Source: Apostichopus japonicus (lineage: Eukaryota > Echinodermata > Holothuroidea > Aspidochirotida > Stichopodidae). Taken from it: a stretch of 64,000 bases of DNA. A model generated the notes under the pieces. The model was not told where the DNA came from, made no database searches, and was given only the letters and a program-made list of their open reading frames with translations. Below are positions 22,764 to 35,284 of this stretch, piece by piece. The stretch spans positions 5,950,001 to 6,014,000 of the forward strand of contig NC_092566.1 of NCBI RefSeq assembly GCF_037975245.1, given 5' to 3'. A program made the translations under genes and the position numbers. The number at the start of each line of letters is the position of its first letter. Within the stretch, counting starts at the first letter, position 1.

Positions 22764-25700
22764 CTTTTTACTGCCCTTTCTCTTCCATTTTTGGGAGATC
22801 ATAGTACTGTAGGACAACAGCCATATACCATCTTTTAACTCAGGTAATGGTGATGGGTAAATAATGAAATAATTGGCTTCTCACCCTTTTCCTTTACACT
22901 TTACTGAAAAAGCTAACAAAGTGCAAACAGAGGCCAAGGACTCTTTAAGAAAAAAGTTCTGTTTTAATATCTTTTTCTCTTCTGGCTTAATCAAAGGTCA
23001 AAGATATTCGATTGCAAAGGTGAATTTGACTCTTGGAGAATTTATCTACGAAAATTCTGTCAAAAGTAACACCTTTAAAACAGCACTCCCCATGTCCTCC
23101 TGTCCTTCCTGAATGAAATACTATCTTCTGCTGAGAAGATGATAATTGAGAATCCATCCATGTTACCATAGTAACTCTGTTACAAGGATCCTTAGTACCC
23201 ATTTTGAAACCCTTGGGGATAATGAAATGTCCTAAACCAGCTCTTGTCCTAAGGCTTGGCACCTGGTAAAGGACCAATAGCTGTACAGTACAGTAAGTAG
23301 CTGATATTCTTACACACAAATTGATTTACTTATTACCAGTGTGACACTGTGTTTTGACCTCATAAATCTTACTTTGCACTCAAGCAAGAACAGTATTTAG
23401 TTTGCTTTTATGAATCAATGGTGACCTCATGTAGGGACAGTGAAACCCTTGGTTTGGTCTCGTGCTGGGCTCATCTCATGACTTGAATGAAAAGTTGGCT
23501 GTGTTCTTCTTTGCAATACCACAGATAGTGTTGAATATTAAAGGCTGGGATGGGTGTTGCTATCACTGTAACATTGCTGGTTCAGCTGCCTACAGGTATA
23601 TAGGTATATATTTGTACTAACAAATCTGTGTAACTGTCTTCTCAACCGTGGTAAGGATTAGTGGTGGTTATGTGGTTATGCACTTTTAAGGCTAGTGGTG
23701 TTATACTGAGGTTATTAAAGGCAAGTCTCACTCATGTTTATGTACTTACATATTCCATATAAGAGAGAAATCAAATTTGAATAGAAAGCTCATTATACTT
23801 TAATGCAATATTTCTAGACTGTCTAGAGATTATGAGAGGCTATCCTCAGTGTATGAAGTAGAAGGGTATACCAATGTAATTTCTTGTAATGTTAGTTGCT
23901 TGACTCATCTCTCAATGAAAATAACACAATTTGCAAATTGTTCATTGACTAATGTGACAAACATGTGAAAAATTGAGAATAGTACTCAAATAATTGAATC
24001 CCTTGCTCGACAGTTTGTTTATTGATAATACAGCTATAACCATTAATTTAGTAATTTTACCCCCAACTGAGGAATCCTCGAAGGTAAAATCTTGTATATT
24101 TCAATTTAGTTCTAAACTGTCGAGAATTATGAGCCCAGAATTGTGTTTGTCTTGTTATAGGATAGAACCGACTTATCGAGTTAAGTGATGCCTCACTGTA
24201 TACGCGCACGTTCATCGGGGTCTGCGTAATTTGAGTCGGCGAGAGTGATAGACAAGGAGGTACCATGCATCATTGACAAGTTTCATATCTTGCATGGTTG
24301 TTCAACTGTAGTATCTCAGCAAAAAGAAATAGGCTCTACAGAAACATTTCTACTAGTTTGAAGATGCTCCTCCTTTACTGTATCACCTCATTTGAGGTTA
24401 GGCATTGTACTACAGGCCTACAGGTAGAATGAGAAATTCTTTTCCTTTTCTATGATGATGATACATCTTAAATTATCGAACTTTATAGGGATTTCCCCGA
24501 GTATCCTACATACATCATGGTGGCTTCCTGGTCTGAGAGTCTTTTCATGGAATCAATGTATTGTCACTTTTGTCAGTGTAAAACCAGCGGCGGTTTTCGG
24601 TTTTCGAATTCATGATGGTGGTGATGGTCTCTTTGTACTGATTCAACCATCTCTATTAACATTTGAAGGACATGAGTGCTAGCGTAGCCTTGAACTCTTG
24701 TTGTTGTTGTCAGTTCCTGTAACAGCAACAACACATCATTCACTCACTGCTGTTGTGTATGTTCACTGTTGATCTGTTGAGTGGTGGCAGAGCTCTTTCT
24801 GCATGCACTGACTTCAGTGAGTTACTGTACTACAGGTACCTAGCAAGGTACAATACACACTTCACATAAAACAGGTTATGTAATTATACTGGAAGGGAGT
24901 CAGAATGAGGTATGGGAGTGGAACCAGTTAAACAGAGACCAGGCAAAGTAGAGCAATTATTGAGCAAAGTGGAATGGGATTGGAGTGGGAGGATAAATGT
25001 ATATATGTGTACTATTATTTTGCTGGACGTGACCGCTCAGTGAAGATATTTTAGAACAAGGATGTCAGCTGCTATAGAGACTCATTACTTTGTTCTCTAT
25101 TGTTACCCAGTGCTAACCAACTTGTTGCACTTCTTCCAAGTCAAGATTTCAAACCAGTAAATGTCATAGGTGTGAAAAAATTTAGAGGGTATGATTCATT
25201 GCTAAATCTATTCACAGATGTTTGCTTATTGGACAAAGGAAAGATTTGTAAGCTGTGTTAAGAACAGCTATCTAGTAAAGAAATTCCACAACCAGCAGAT
25301 ATTTTATCAGTAATTCACTATAGTACGTGGGTAGCAAATATATAGGATATCTCGGTGTGATGCTTGCTGTGCTAAAAAATCTCTTATTGTGAATAGTGCA
25401 GTTGCTGGTAGAGAGGATTGAACATTAGCACTATAAGAATCAAATTTGTTGACTCTCATCTGATTCCACTCCAGCATCTTGCCTTGAATTGGGTTTTAAA
25501 TGCTACCTAATGCTAGATCAACCGGCTTCAGTTATTTCGTGTGCTCTTTTACACATTCTATCAACCATGACATTTATTGTCTGAATTACATCTTTATTGT
25601 TAGGTTTGTGTAATTTTTAAGGACTTGTAATGTGTGACATTGTTTTTGTTTGTATCAAATGTTAAACAAATTACTGTTTATTACAGTTGAGAGCCCTATA

Positions 25701-28700
25701 GCTTAACATGCAGCATACGGTTGGATAGTTGTTAGTGTAGGTGGGTTTGTCCCATTGAATCTTAAGGTTACCCTTTTCCTGTTTATCAGTTCCTGTTCGG
25801 TCGGGTAATTCAGTTTCACACCTGCATTGTTGAGAACACTTACACTAGTTAGCAAAAGTAGACTCTTACCTATGGTGCTGCCACACTGTGTATATGCAGC
25901 ATTAAAGTGGTTAGGCTTTTTTATCTCTTACAAGTAACATAATAAATAAAAGAAGGTGTTTGCTAAATATCCCCCCTTGATCTTTGGTAACTTGTCTACT
26001 TTTGTGTTTCTGTCTTCCCTCTGTTTGCATATTTCCACTCAATTGTTTGCTTCAGCTACACAATAGACCTCTCCACCAATAACTGTTATCTTTTTTCTCA
26101 CTTTGTGTTAATCTTTCTATTATTAAAGTTGGATTTGAAGGACGCTTGGTCCCTGTACCCCAAATATCACTGCCTAAATTGTCATTGTACTGTACCAGGG
26201 CTCAAAGAATATTAGTCTGCTGAAGAAACATGTTAGGTGTCTATTGATGTAAAAAAAAAAAACTTAGTTAAAAAAAAAAAAAATCTAAGTACAGTACTGC
26301 ATAGTTCATAGCTGTTTGGAGATCTGGAAGGATGCAGGATAATGGATCAGTCATGATATGTGTATGAGAGACATATAGTTTATTGTGTTAGGCTAGTGAT
26401 TAGGAAGACAGGGTCACAGCCTATAATGTGTTTACTTACAAGGATTACACACAGTGTTTGTGCTGAGCATACAGGTGGCTTGCAGGCTACTAACATATAA
26501 TAATAGGACAAAGGTTGTCTAATAGAATTGGTCAAATGCACAACAAATTTATGTCTGACTGGATATATTGAAAAGAGTGCAAATATGGGCTGGAACAGTT
26601 CAGTTATTAGTAAAGGGATAAGTCGACATTCCCCTCTTTATTAAGCTACTGATGAAGCACTGTTAAGATTGTGTTATGTTAAGGACATACCATTTATGGT
26701 TCTTTTCAATGTTAATAGTTAATAATCATATATTTAAATCAGAGCAAATTGAAACAGTAATGGTTTTGCCATAGACACAAGGCTGCCATAAGAGCAAAGT
26801 TAAAAGCAAATTAGACATTGAAATTTTAACCAAATGTACTGTTCCTTTCCTTTCTAAATCTGAAAATTTTCAACAGATATTAGTAAGCCATTTCTTAATA
26901 GGTTTAGAATAGACTGTTGTGGAAAGCACTGGGAAAATGTTATGTGATTGAAGTGTATACAGGCTGATTGAAGTTGCCTTCTGACCTGCATGGAAGGTGG
27001 GTCGTATTGTCTGCAAGTCTCCATCATAGACTAATGCTCTTCACTGATTGGACGACATGCTCTGTGACATCATCATGTAGCAGCAGCATGAAACACGGTA
27101 CTACTGCCATTGCCAAGATTAACCTGGCTGTTTAACATGATTGTAACAGAAAGTTGTAACCAAGACACTGGTACTGTCAAGCGAGCAATTCATTTATTCA
27201 TATAATATTCTCCCCCCCCCCTAGGGCTGCTTGAGAGGATACTTCCTGGCCAGCATTCAATAATTCGTCGGTCAGGTATTGTAATCTCTTTCCGTTACAC
27301 CATTGAGATGGTTTTCGTCACGGACACTGTGGAGAGTTTTTACCTCCTACCCATATTCAATAACTTCCTGCCAGCATGCCCTAACAGTCACTGCTAGTTC
27401 AATTCAAGACTTGCTTTAAATCAATTATGCAGACAGATCACTAAGGTATTAGCATTGTGTGTGTCTCATGACCCTCTCTTATTGAATACTTCCTGCTGCA
27501 GCAGCAGCTATTCATGACAAAAATCCACGTTGATCATCAGTTTACCAACCTGAAAGTAAAAATGATTACAATCTCTTTGACATGACAACAAGACTTATTT
27601 ACCAGACAGTAGATGCTTGAAGTTTTGTAGTTCTTATTTCCTTTGACATTTATTTTCATTTTCCACCTTTTTATGAAGGTGGCATGCACGTAAATATAGA
27701 TGTAAATGTACCTGATTATAAGGGATCAATCATGCCCTTCTGTGAGTTAGGTATTGTCTGTTCAAGTTAGTTCAATTGAACTTAAATGTATCACCAAGAA
27801 ATGAAATGAATTCATAGATGCTAGTCACTGTTTCTCTAGAAGCTGCTTAGTCCTTTCCTGATATTATCACATTTAATGACTTTCATATATATACACTGTT
27901 ACAGTTGCTTTTAACATGCCACTGCTTTCTGCTAAGCTTACCCTGTCTCCAATGAGGTTGAGCACCCACTCCAATTCGGGCGCCTTCTCATCTAACTAAT
28001 CTACCAAACTTTGTAACAATAAAGTTAGAGAACTCCCAACCCCTGGACCCTTTCCCATTCCCATCCCAACTGCAGCACTACCCCATTACAAACCCCATCC
28101 TATCTAGCCAGGCTTCCACAGTATACATCTCTCTCTATCAACACACTGAATTGGTCATCCTTAGACATTCCTCCAGGCTGACCTGTTTCATCCTGAACCA
28201 GAATGTCAGTTATGTCAAGGAAAGGTCATTGGGGTCATTAAGATTCCTCAAGCCTCTCTGCCATCATCAATTTCCTCCTCACATAAATGAAATATTTGCC
28301 ATTAGATCAAAGTATCCTCTAAAAGTCTTTGATCAGAGTATGATGCTTAGGCTAGATGGGGGGGGGGGAGGTATCTCATTTAAGCTTCCTCCCTCATAGA
28401 AGAAATATTTGCCATGAATGCAAAGTATCACTTTGAGAGGGAAGAAGAAGACAAATGGTTTAGGGTACTACACCACACTACTACTCTAATATGATGGAAA
28501 TGGAGGGAGAGTAGATCAATTAAATCTTGATTTATATCCTGAGTCAGATGAGAAAATAAATGGGATTTATGACGCTGATGCTGGCTGACCTAGAGAAGAG
28601 ATATTCAGTCTGATATGCTGCCTGTTGTGAAACTAGCCAAAAAAAAAGATTGGAGAGATATGATCACTAAAATATGAAGTCCATGCTCTAAAATATAGGT

Positions 28701-31559
28701 CGATGGTGTAATTGAAAGAGTTGATTACCGCCGCTCAATAGTGGCCTGGAGTGAGCAAAACATGTACATTTAATGTGCCTTGATATATCCACCGGGAACG
28801 TCAGCGAAACGTATCATATTTAGGGAGCTTGTTCATGTTTTTTTTTTTTTGCATGCCCCAAAATCTCACCCAAAATGGACGATGCTATGAAGATTATCAA
28901 TGTTGCAATATTACTGATACTTCTAATACTTCGCGTTACATATATATTAGTGTACCTTAGCACAGAAAACTGTTATATGTCTGAGCCTTTGTGCATCCCA
29001 TGCACTAACACAATCCTGGTACCACCTCCTTCCCCTGACCTCCTTTTCTGCTTTATTCTCTCATCTGGCTTTGGTTGACCCCCAGATCTCCCCCTGAAGC
29101 TAGTTAGTTGCATTTCATTGAGTTGTATCCCATCACACAATTACATGAACACAAAAATATAAGGTTACAGTGTTATAGTGTTGTCACAACAGATTGCTAA
29201 TACTTGGAGCAAGTCTGTTTACAGAAAAGTAAAACCCAAATTCACATTGATGGACAGTATCTCCATCTGTATCTGTAGGCCCAAGCTACTTGGCATGTCT
29301 TAGAATTTCAATCAATACTGTAGCCTTAAATAACCAGTATTTCATAAAGTTATATGCTTTGTACTATTATTTTAAATTCCATTTTCAGTGGAATCTGTAG
29401 ACATACACTGCAAGCTGAAATTGTATCGCAAAGACGCTACTATGTTATCCTCTTCCCTAACTGACGAAAACAGTCAACAAATAGCAAACTAGTCTAACCA
29501 GACCATGGAGTGAGGGAGGGGTGGGGGGAGTTAAATGAAAAGTCGTAAATAAATTATATTGTAATAAAGGAATAGAACTCTCTATGCTTAACCAACCTGA
29601 AGTGCTACACACCTGCAATCTTCCCTTCGACCACACAAGGTTTGTTTTCCCAAGCTCGGTAAAACTCTTGTGTTTAGAACCTACTGCTGTTACTTTATGA
29701 GCTATGTGGCCTGAGGAACAGAGAAAGGATCGATTTAGTCTATTTGTGTGACAAACAAATAAATTTGTCAGTTTTGTAATATTCCTCTTGAAATTCACAC
29801 AAATGTCTACCTGTGTTTGACCTGTTGCTTCCTGGGAATGCCATGGCAGTATCACCAATCTCTTTTAGATGGGGAGTCGGGGGGACCACCATCACCTTTC
29901 TTAGATCCAACACTACTGTACCTCCTATCCTCCAATGAGTCCATGCTTACATTTCAAGTCACATTTGCTCACAGAAGCTATGTATTGAAAAGTAGATAAC
30001 ATTATAACTCTTACAGAAATGCAAACAACTTCTCTTTGGGTTGTACTTTCCATTTAATCTTACAGAGCAGTTTCCTTCAGTTTGGTACAAGATTTATGGT
30101 AGATATTTCATGTAAATTATGTTATATTTACTCTGCCCAGCCATGTTCTTCATGTTCATACTTTTAAAAGCTAATATAATAGAAAACTAACGGAATAAGT
30201 CAATGCCATATCCAATTTTTTGCTACAATATGGATTTTGCTATGCTGTCAAATTGCGGTAGATATCAACTCAGGTGTTAATAGTAATGGGCTTTACAATC
30301 TGAGGAAGATAGGGGGGGGGGGGGGGGGAGATAGTGTAGAGAGGTAAACAAAGTGAATGACAAAGAATAGGACAAAAGGTACATATATGGTAGTTTGACA
30401 TTCTTGGCTGATTTCATATTTGATTTGCTTAAAATAATATTATTATTTATCATTATATTTATTAATATTATTAATATTATTATTATTATTGGTAAGATCT
30501 ACATCCCTGCCACTCACTGTCATAAAATATGGTCACTTATTTTGTAATTTGTACGCAGTAGGATGAGGATGTGTGATCTAATGTGTTTTCAGTCATGTGG
30601 AATTCTCCGTTGACCTTTGATGAACCTTAGCTGCATGATTGACATGTTTGCTAAGTACTTCAAAGGTTCATTACTTACTGTCCATACATGTTCAACATTG
30701 CAGTGGAAATGATATGAATTACTACTGCATGCCTTTGAATTGCCATTAGAGCAGAGAATGCAGTACAACAGACACACCACTGCAGACTGTATCAGTCATA
30801 TGATAAAGTGTTTTGATCATTTTATTGATCACCATGGTAACAGTAATATTTCGTGAAAAGTGTCTGGCTGTGTGGCAAGTTGTCAAGTGTGTAAAAAGGA
30901 ATTAAATTCTTTAACATTTTCTCCCTGCTCTGGTCTACATTCCAAAGTTGTAGTCCTCAAAGATTCTTCTCCTGACCTATCTTCAGTCAGTCACCATGGT
31001 TACTCCCCAATCCCTCACTTCTTGACCTTTTGAAACTTTGCCTTTGTCTGTTTTGGTTGAAACCAAATATTGAAAAGAATTTTTACTTTCCAAACTTTCA
31101 GTTGCCATATTGGAAGAAAAATTATAATTTTGTGAAGAACTGTGTTGACCCATAATGTCTGATAGATTGGGTGGTATTTACCGACAAACTAGGAATTTAA
31201 CTGGTAGATCGAACCTGGATGGGAACTTGTTTCTGTGCCAGATAACAATCGGGGTGGGTGTGTTGGTGATCAAATGTATTACAGTGTCAATTGGCCTGTG
31301 TAAATGTAGCCTGTGTATTGATACTTTAAGGAGGGAAAGATTAGGATTGTCTGCATTGTGGAGAATGGGATGATGTTGTGTTTTGGTCTAATAATGTTCT
31401 CTCTATATCTTTACTTTACTCTCAGTTGTGTTGTTTGTAGTATTATTACTGTTGTGACATGACAGTTGCTCACATCTTCAGAGTTATAGCCTTCTCTTAC
31501 TGGCTTATCTTTATTCATGTATGACTTATCATTTTTTGTTTCAAATAAAGAAATAAAAG
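22764..31559. other. non-coding stretch, no gene seen
   Basis: Nearly 9 kb without a supported exon. Notable simple features are an 11-bp inverted repeat CTCGACAGTTT/AAACTGTCGAG (24006-24016 and 24114-24124), A-runs at 26251 and 26272, C-runs near 27212, G-runs near 28360 and 30312-30328, and an (ATT)n tract at 30438-30490. The open frames of 100-133 codons at 22987-23319 and 29457-29858 (minus) have no family resemblance I can name and no plausible splice boundaries. Confidence 0.5.
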
Positions 31560-32285
31560 CCCTTTCACACTAGGCGACACGTCATCATGTCATCAATAGT
31601 GCAAGAGATTTTACAAACTTGTTATGAGATAGTTTTAGTATAGCTTTGCTTTATAGAAGTGTAAAACAGAAGCAAAGAAGAATATCATTTTGGGGTACAC
31701 CCTATCTTGAAAACAGGAAATATCTCAGCGAATACCACCTGACTGGTAGAAGAACTTCCTTTGTATGGAGAGGGGAATGTGTCGTGGACCGTTAAATATA
31801 ACATCAATCATATAGACCCATCTTTCGATATGACCCTTCAAACTCGTCCTGTGAAACTGCAAGCCTTAAACAAGTATATAGGTGCATGCACATGTATTGG
31901 GTATGGCGTTGAAATTTCCAACTCAAATATCAGAAGTTTACTCACCACTTGTATTCAGGCTGCTTGTGATTTCTGTCCAGGCATTTTATGTTTTTTTCTC
32001 AGAGTCCCTGTAGGATCTGCTGCCTACATCCCATATCTCGGGGTGATCCCGAACAAACAGGATTAGATTTTCTTTGAGGCAAGATATCGGGGAAGTTGTT
32101 TATAGCCTTACAGTGATTATAAAGGTATTTACTTTTTACCCTGCTAATCATGTGATCTTACCGAAGACAATGATTGGTCACACCAAAAAAAAGGTGCTTG
32201 TCCCGCTGCGCTGTGTCGCGCCTAGTGGGAAAGGGTCTCAGTTACAACCATATTTTTTGGCCGTGCCTCACCTAGTGCGAAATGG
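31560..32285. mobile_element. inverted-repeat element with CCCTTTC ends
   Basis: CCCTTTCACACTAGGCGACAC (31560-31580) recurs inverted at 32213-32235 (read on minus: CCCTTTCCCACTAGGCGCG then ACAC) and, more weakly, at 32265-32285 (CCATTTCGCACTAGGTGAGG). Three related ends in this order suggest a DNA transposon derivative with doubled right-end repeats. The interior has open frames of 80-101 codons on the plus strand, but none looks like a transposase. No target duplication is evident, so the superfamily is undecided. Confidence 0.55.
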
Positions 32286-32625
32286 TATAGTTTCCAATTT
32301 GCTTTTTTCCATGTAATTCAACTGATAACATAAAGTGTGTGGTCAATAATTTATTTTAGAATTGATTCAAAGTCAGTATTATATATTACTTATATTTAGC
32401 ATATTAAAGGTCAATCAATGAGTATGTCCTAGTTTGATCAGAGGCCACAGTATGATCAACTAATATTTGATAACAGCGATAAAACAGTGACCAAACTCGC
32501 AAAGAGCTGATCTTTTAAGTTAGTCTCCACATTATATTATTCCCAGGGTTGTTAATATGAGATTTGCATTTCACATACATTTGATTCCTACAGACCTATT
32601 GAAACTATATAGTGCTGCAATGAAT

Positions 32626-32695
32626 GCATCAATGAGTCAATGTAGGGGGAAGGGATAGGGGCATCAATGAGTCAATGTAGGGGGAAGGGATAGGG
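32626..32695. repeat. 35-bp direct duplication
   Basis: Two exact copies of a 35-bp unit beginning GCATCAATGAGTCAATGTAG start at 32626 and 32661. It is a simple recent tandem duplication. Confidence 0.97.
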
Positions 32696-33369
32696 GGAAG
32701 GAAAGGTGGATTGTTTAGAACCCACTGCTGTTACTATGGACCATTGATATTGTCACTATGTATACCAACAGTGTCGATGCAATGAAAAAAAAGAGCCATT
32801 TTCGTAAAAACTTGTGCCCCGGTACAAACCAATATGAATAAACACGCAAGAACGTCTGTAAAACAACTTGTATTCTTTCCGTTGGAAGGAGTTAATAATC
32901 CTTCTGTCAACTTAGATCTGATAAGGTCTTTTCCTGTTGTAGTGTTGATTGTTCACTATATAAAGAGATGGTTTACACAGGTTACAAGAATATGATGCCA
33001 CTTTGGGGTTACACCTTTCAGAACAAATGCAGGTTTTTCCAACCACAGTCAATATACCACACTTGATACAATAGCAATCTGCAATTTACTCAAAAGTCTT
33101 TTCACAAATGGCTAACCAACTTGAAAAGCAATAATTAAACATATTTGATAGTTTCTGTTTTAAAATTATTCTCTGTAAAATGAAGAAATAACAAAAGAGT
33201 TTTTTTTTTTTGGTGCTTTGGTAAACTTCACCACCTCAATGCACACAAGGTCAATGGCTGCCCTTTGTACATTCTAGTAGAGAGATCATCCGATTTGTGC
33301 AGAATAGTATAGTTTCGTTTTAGTTTTAGGTCATATGATGATCTTGGGTGAGGATTGATAGAGAATTAA

Positions 33370-34060
33370 TTGTCACTCCACCCATTCTTGCTCTCAGGAC
33401 TGTCCAGTTAACGTCGTCCCCATCGGATGGAGGGGAGTGTACCTCAACAATTTACTTCGTTCCTCGCTTACCTGTCTCCTCACAACCTTAGCACCTCATT
33501 ATACCCTGTCTAGTATGCCCTGGTAATCTTTTAACACTGTGCACCCTCAGCGACCGGCTCCCCCGGTCGTTGCCCTTCTCATTCTACCATCCAAAGTGTT
33601 TACACATACGTTTTCGTAGTGGATTAAAATCTTACGGAAATTGCCCGGAATACATTGGATTTTTACCTTCTATACATCCTTTGGGATTTCAGAAGGTTTT
33701 ACAGTCGTTTACAGCCTGATAAGTATCCTTTTCTTCTAAAGGGAGGGAGTTTGGGGGCTGTTTTTAGTGTGCGACCCATGCCCCTGTGTTCGTTTTTGAG
33801 TAGCGTAAAGTTACTTTCTCAGGTAGTAGTTCCGCGAAACTGCTTTGTTCCATTCCGCCTGTTCCGCACTAGTGCTGATGGGCGGTATCTCGCCTTTTGT
33901 TTACATGTTTTTGTCTGTTATTCTTCTTATAAGATGTTTGATCGTTTTCATGTACTTTCGTTACTTGGTCGCTTTTTCTAAGTGTTGGGATTTCACTTTT
34001 GTAGCGTACTTTGTAAGCCGCGATGTTTGATCGTTTTCAGTAAGTTTTATCATACATGTG
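33370..34060. other. CpG-richer island, possible old LTR or insertion
   Basis: Base composition changes here: CpG and C/T-rich codon-like sequence replace the AT-rich background. It includes a 7-bp hairpin CGACCGG/CCGGTCG (33551-33557 and 33563-33569) and two copies of GATGTTTGATCGTTTTCA at 33933-33950 and 34022-34039. A 108-codon plus-strand frame at 33655-33981 is Phe/Leu/Arg-rich and not recognisable. A decayed LTR or other insertion is one explanation, but I cannot define ends. Confidence 0.25.
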
Positions 34061-34660
34061 TTTAAGTATTTGACATGGTCATTTAATTATATTTAATAGA
34101 CAGGTATTTTTGTGTACAGTAATGTACAGATGATGTTATTGTGTGTTAGATAGTGTGCATCAACTGAAAGCAGGTAAGTTCTATGAATATTCAAATCAAG
34201 TTTTTTTGAAAACCTCAAACTTTTTGCATTTCTAGTCTTTCATGTTGATTGTAAACTGCAAACCAACACGAGAGATTATTTGCTACTAGAATTTAAAAAA
34301 AAAACAACTTCATATTAGAATGAATTAAGTAATAAAAGAAAGTGTGTCATTCACAGAAAACTGTCATAGCTATACTAGGTTAGAATCTATGTAGATTATG
34401 AAGGTGAGTTTAGCTCCATGGATTATTATGTACATGTATGGGTGCCATGATATTTTGACCTGCAAAAACAACTTGTTGTTGAAGGAGATGGTTTCCTTAG
34501 CAAGTTCCTGCCTCAGGAAGGGGAAGCCACATACATCAAATGTGGTCATTGAAGGAGAAAGAAAGAACAAAAAAAAAAAAAAAAAAAAATCACACAAAAT
34601 AAAAACCCCTGGATGATGAAAGTTCTGCAGGTTTAATAAATTTATACTTGAAAACAACTT

Positions 34661-35284
34661 TTAAAGCAGCATTTTGCGTTGGGTCGCTTTTTTCCACTTT
34701 TTTAACATGTGCATCGATTTGTTTACATGTATCAATCATAAAACAGCAATCTAAGATACCATCCAAGTTTCACCCTGCCAAGAGCGTTAATTAGCGAGTA
34801 ATTAACGATTTATGTCGATAAATGAGAAGAGTGTCCTCGACAAATTTCACAGTTAAAATTAATCGCATACAATTCCGCCAAACCCACTAGTTTGAATTCA
34901 ACCAATCAGAGATGCAGGTTTAGTTATGAGCCGTTGCTAAAAATAGATTCAAGACTTCGCGTTGGTTGTACCAGGGAGTTGTTATGCAACTCCCTGGTAC
35001 AACTGCCATACAGACTGTACACAAATCAAGCGTGGTGTTATATTACGTATCTGTCAATGACGTTCGTAGTGTTTAAATATTCATATTATGAGCGAGGTTT
35101 ATTGGGTTCCCAACGGAAAATATCTTGGAGAACAACAAAGTTGAAAGTTGCAAATTTTTCGACTTTTATGCCACCATTTGAAGTAAAATATAAATAGATT
35201 AGCTAGTTATGTATGTCGTTATGGCAAAGTGGAATCAGTGAGGTTGAGAAAAATCATAGAAAAGGACGCAAAATGCTGCTTTAA
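34661..35284. mobile_element. TTAA-flanked inverted-repeat element
   Basis: The 624-bp element has perfect 19-base terminal inverted repeats: TTAAAGCAGCATTTTGCGT at 34661-34679 and its exact inverse complement at 35266-35284. TTAA forms the outer four bases at each end, consistent with a TTAA target duplication. A perfect 17-bp hairpin lies inside (34965-35003). A 101-codon plus-strand frame at 34892-35197 has no transposase features. It is best read as a non-autonomous DNA transposon. The exact end repeats suggest it is younger than the 4381-4748 element. Confidence 0.8.
34965..35003. repeat. perfect 17-bp hairpin inside the TTAA element
   Basis: GTTGTACCAGGGAGTTG (34965-34981) and CAACTCCCTGGTACAAC (34987-35003) are exact inverse complements around a 5-base loop TTATG. 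It sits in the middle of the 34661-35284 element. Transcribed, it would fold as a stable stem; as DNA it could extrude as a cruciform. Confidence 0.9.

Larger units (their letters stand above)
32286..34660. other. non-coding stretch with a GC-richer island
   Basis: No exon supported. It contains the 35-bp duplication at 32626-32695, a T-run near 33201, and a CpG-richer island at about 33370-34060 noted separately. A 21-base A-run lies at 34569-34589. Confidence 0.5.

Noticed and set aside
24006-24124. 11-bp inverted repeat CTCGACAGTTT/AAACTGTCGAG as transposon ends
   Set aside because: Too short an element (119 bp), no target duplication and no similarity beyond the 11 bases.
29457-29858. 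133-codon minus-strand open frame, the longest in the window
   Set aside because: Residue content is unremarkable and no conserved motif is visible; frames of this length occur by chance in a sequence of this size.
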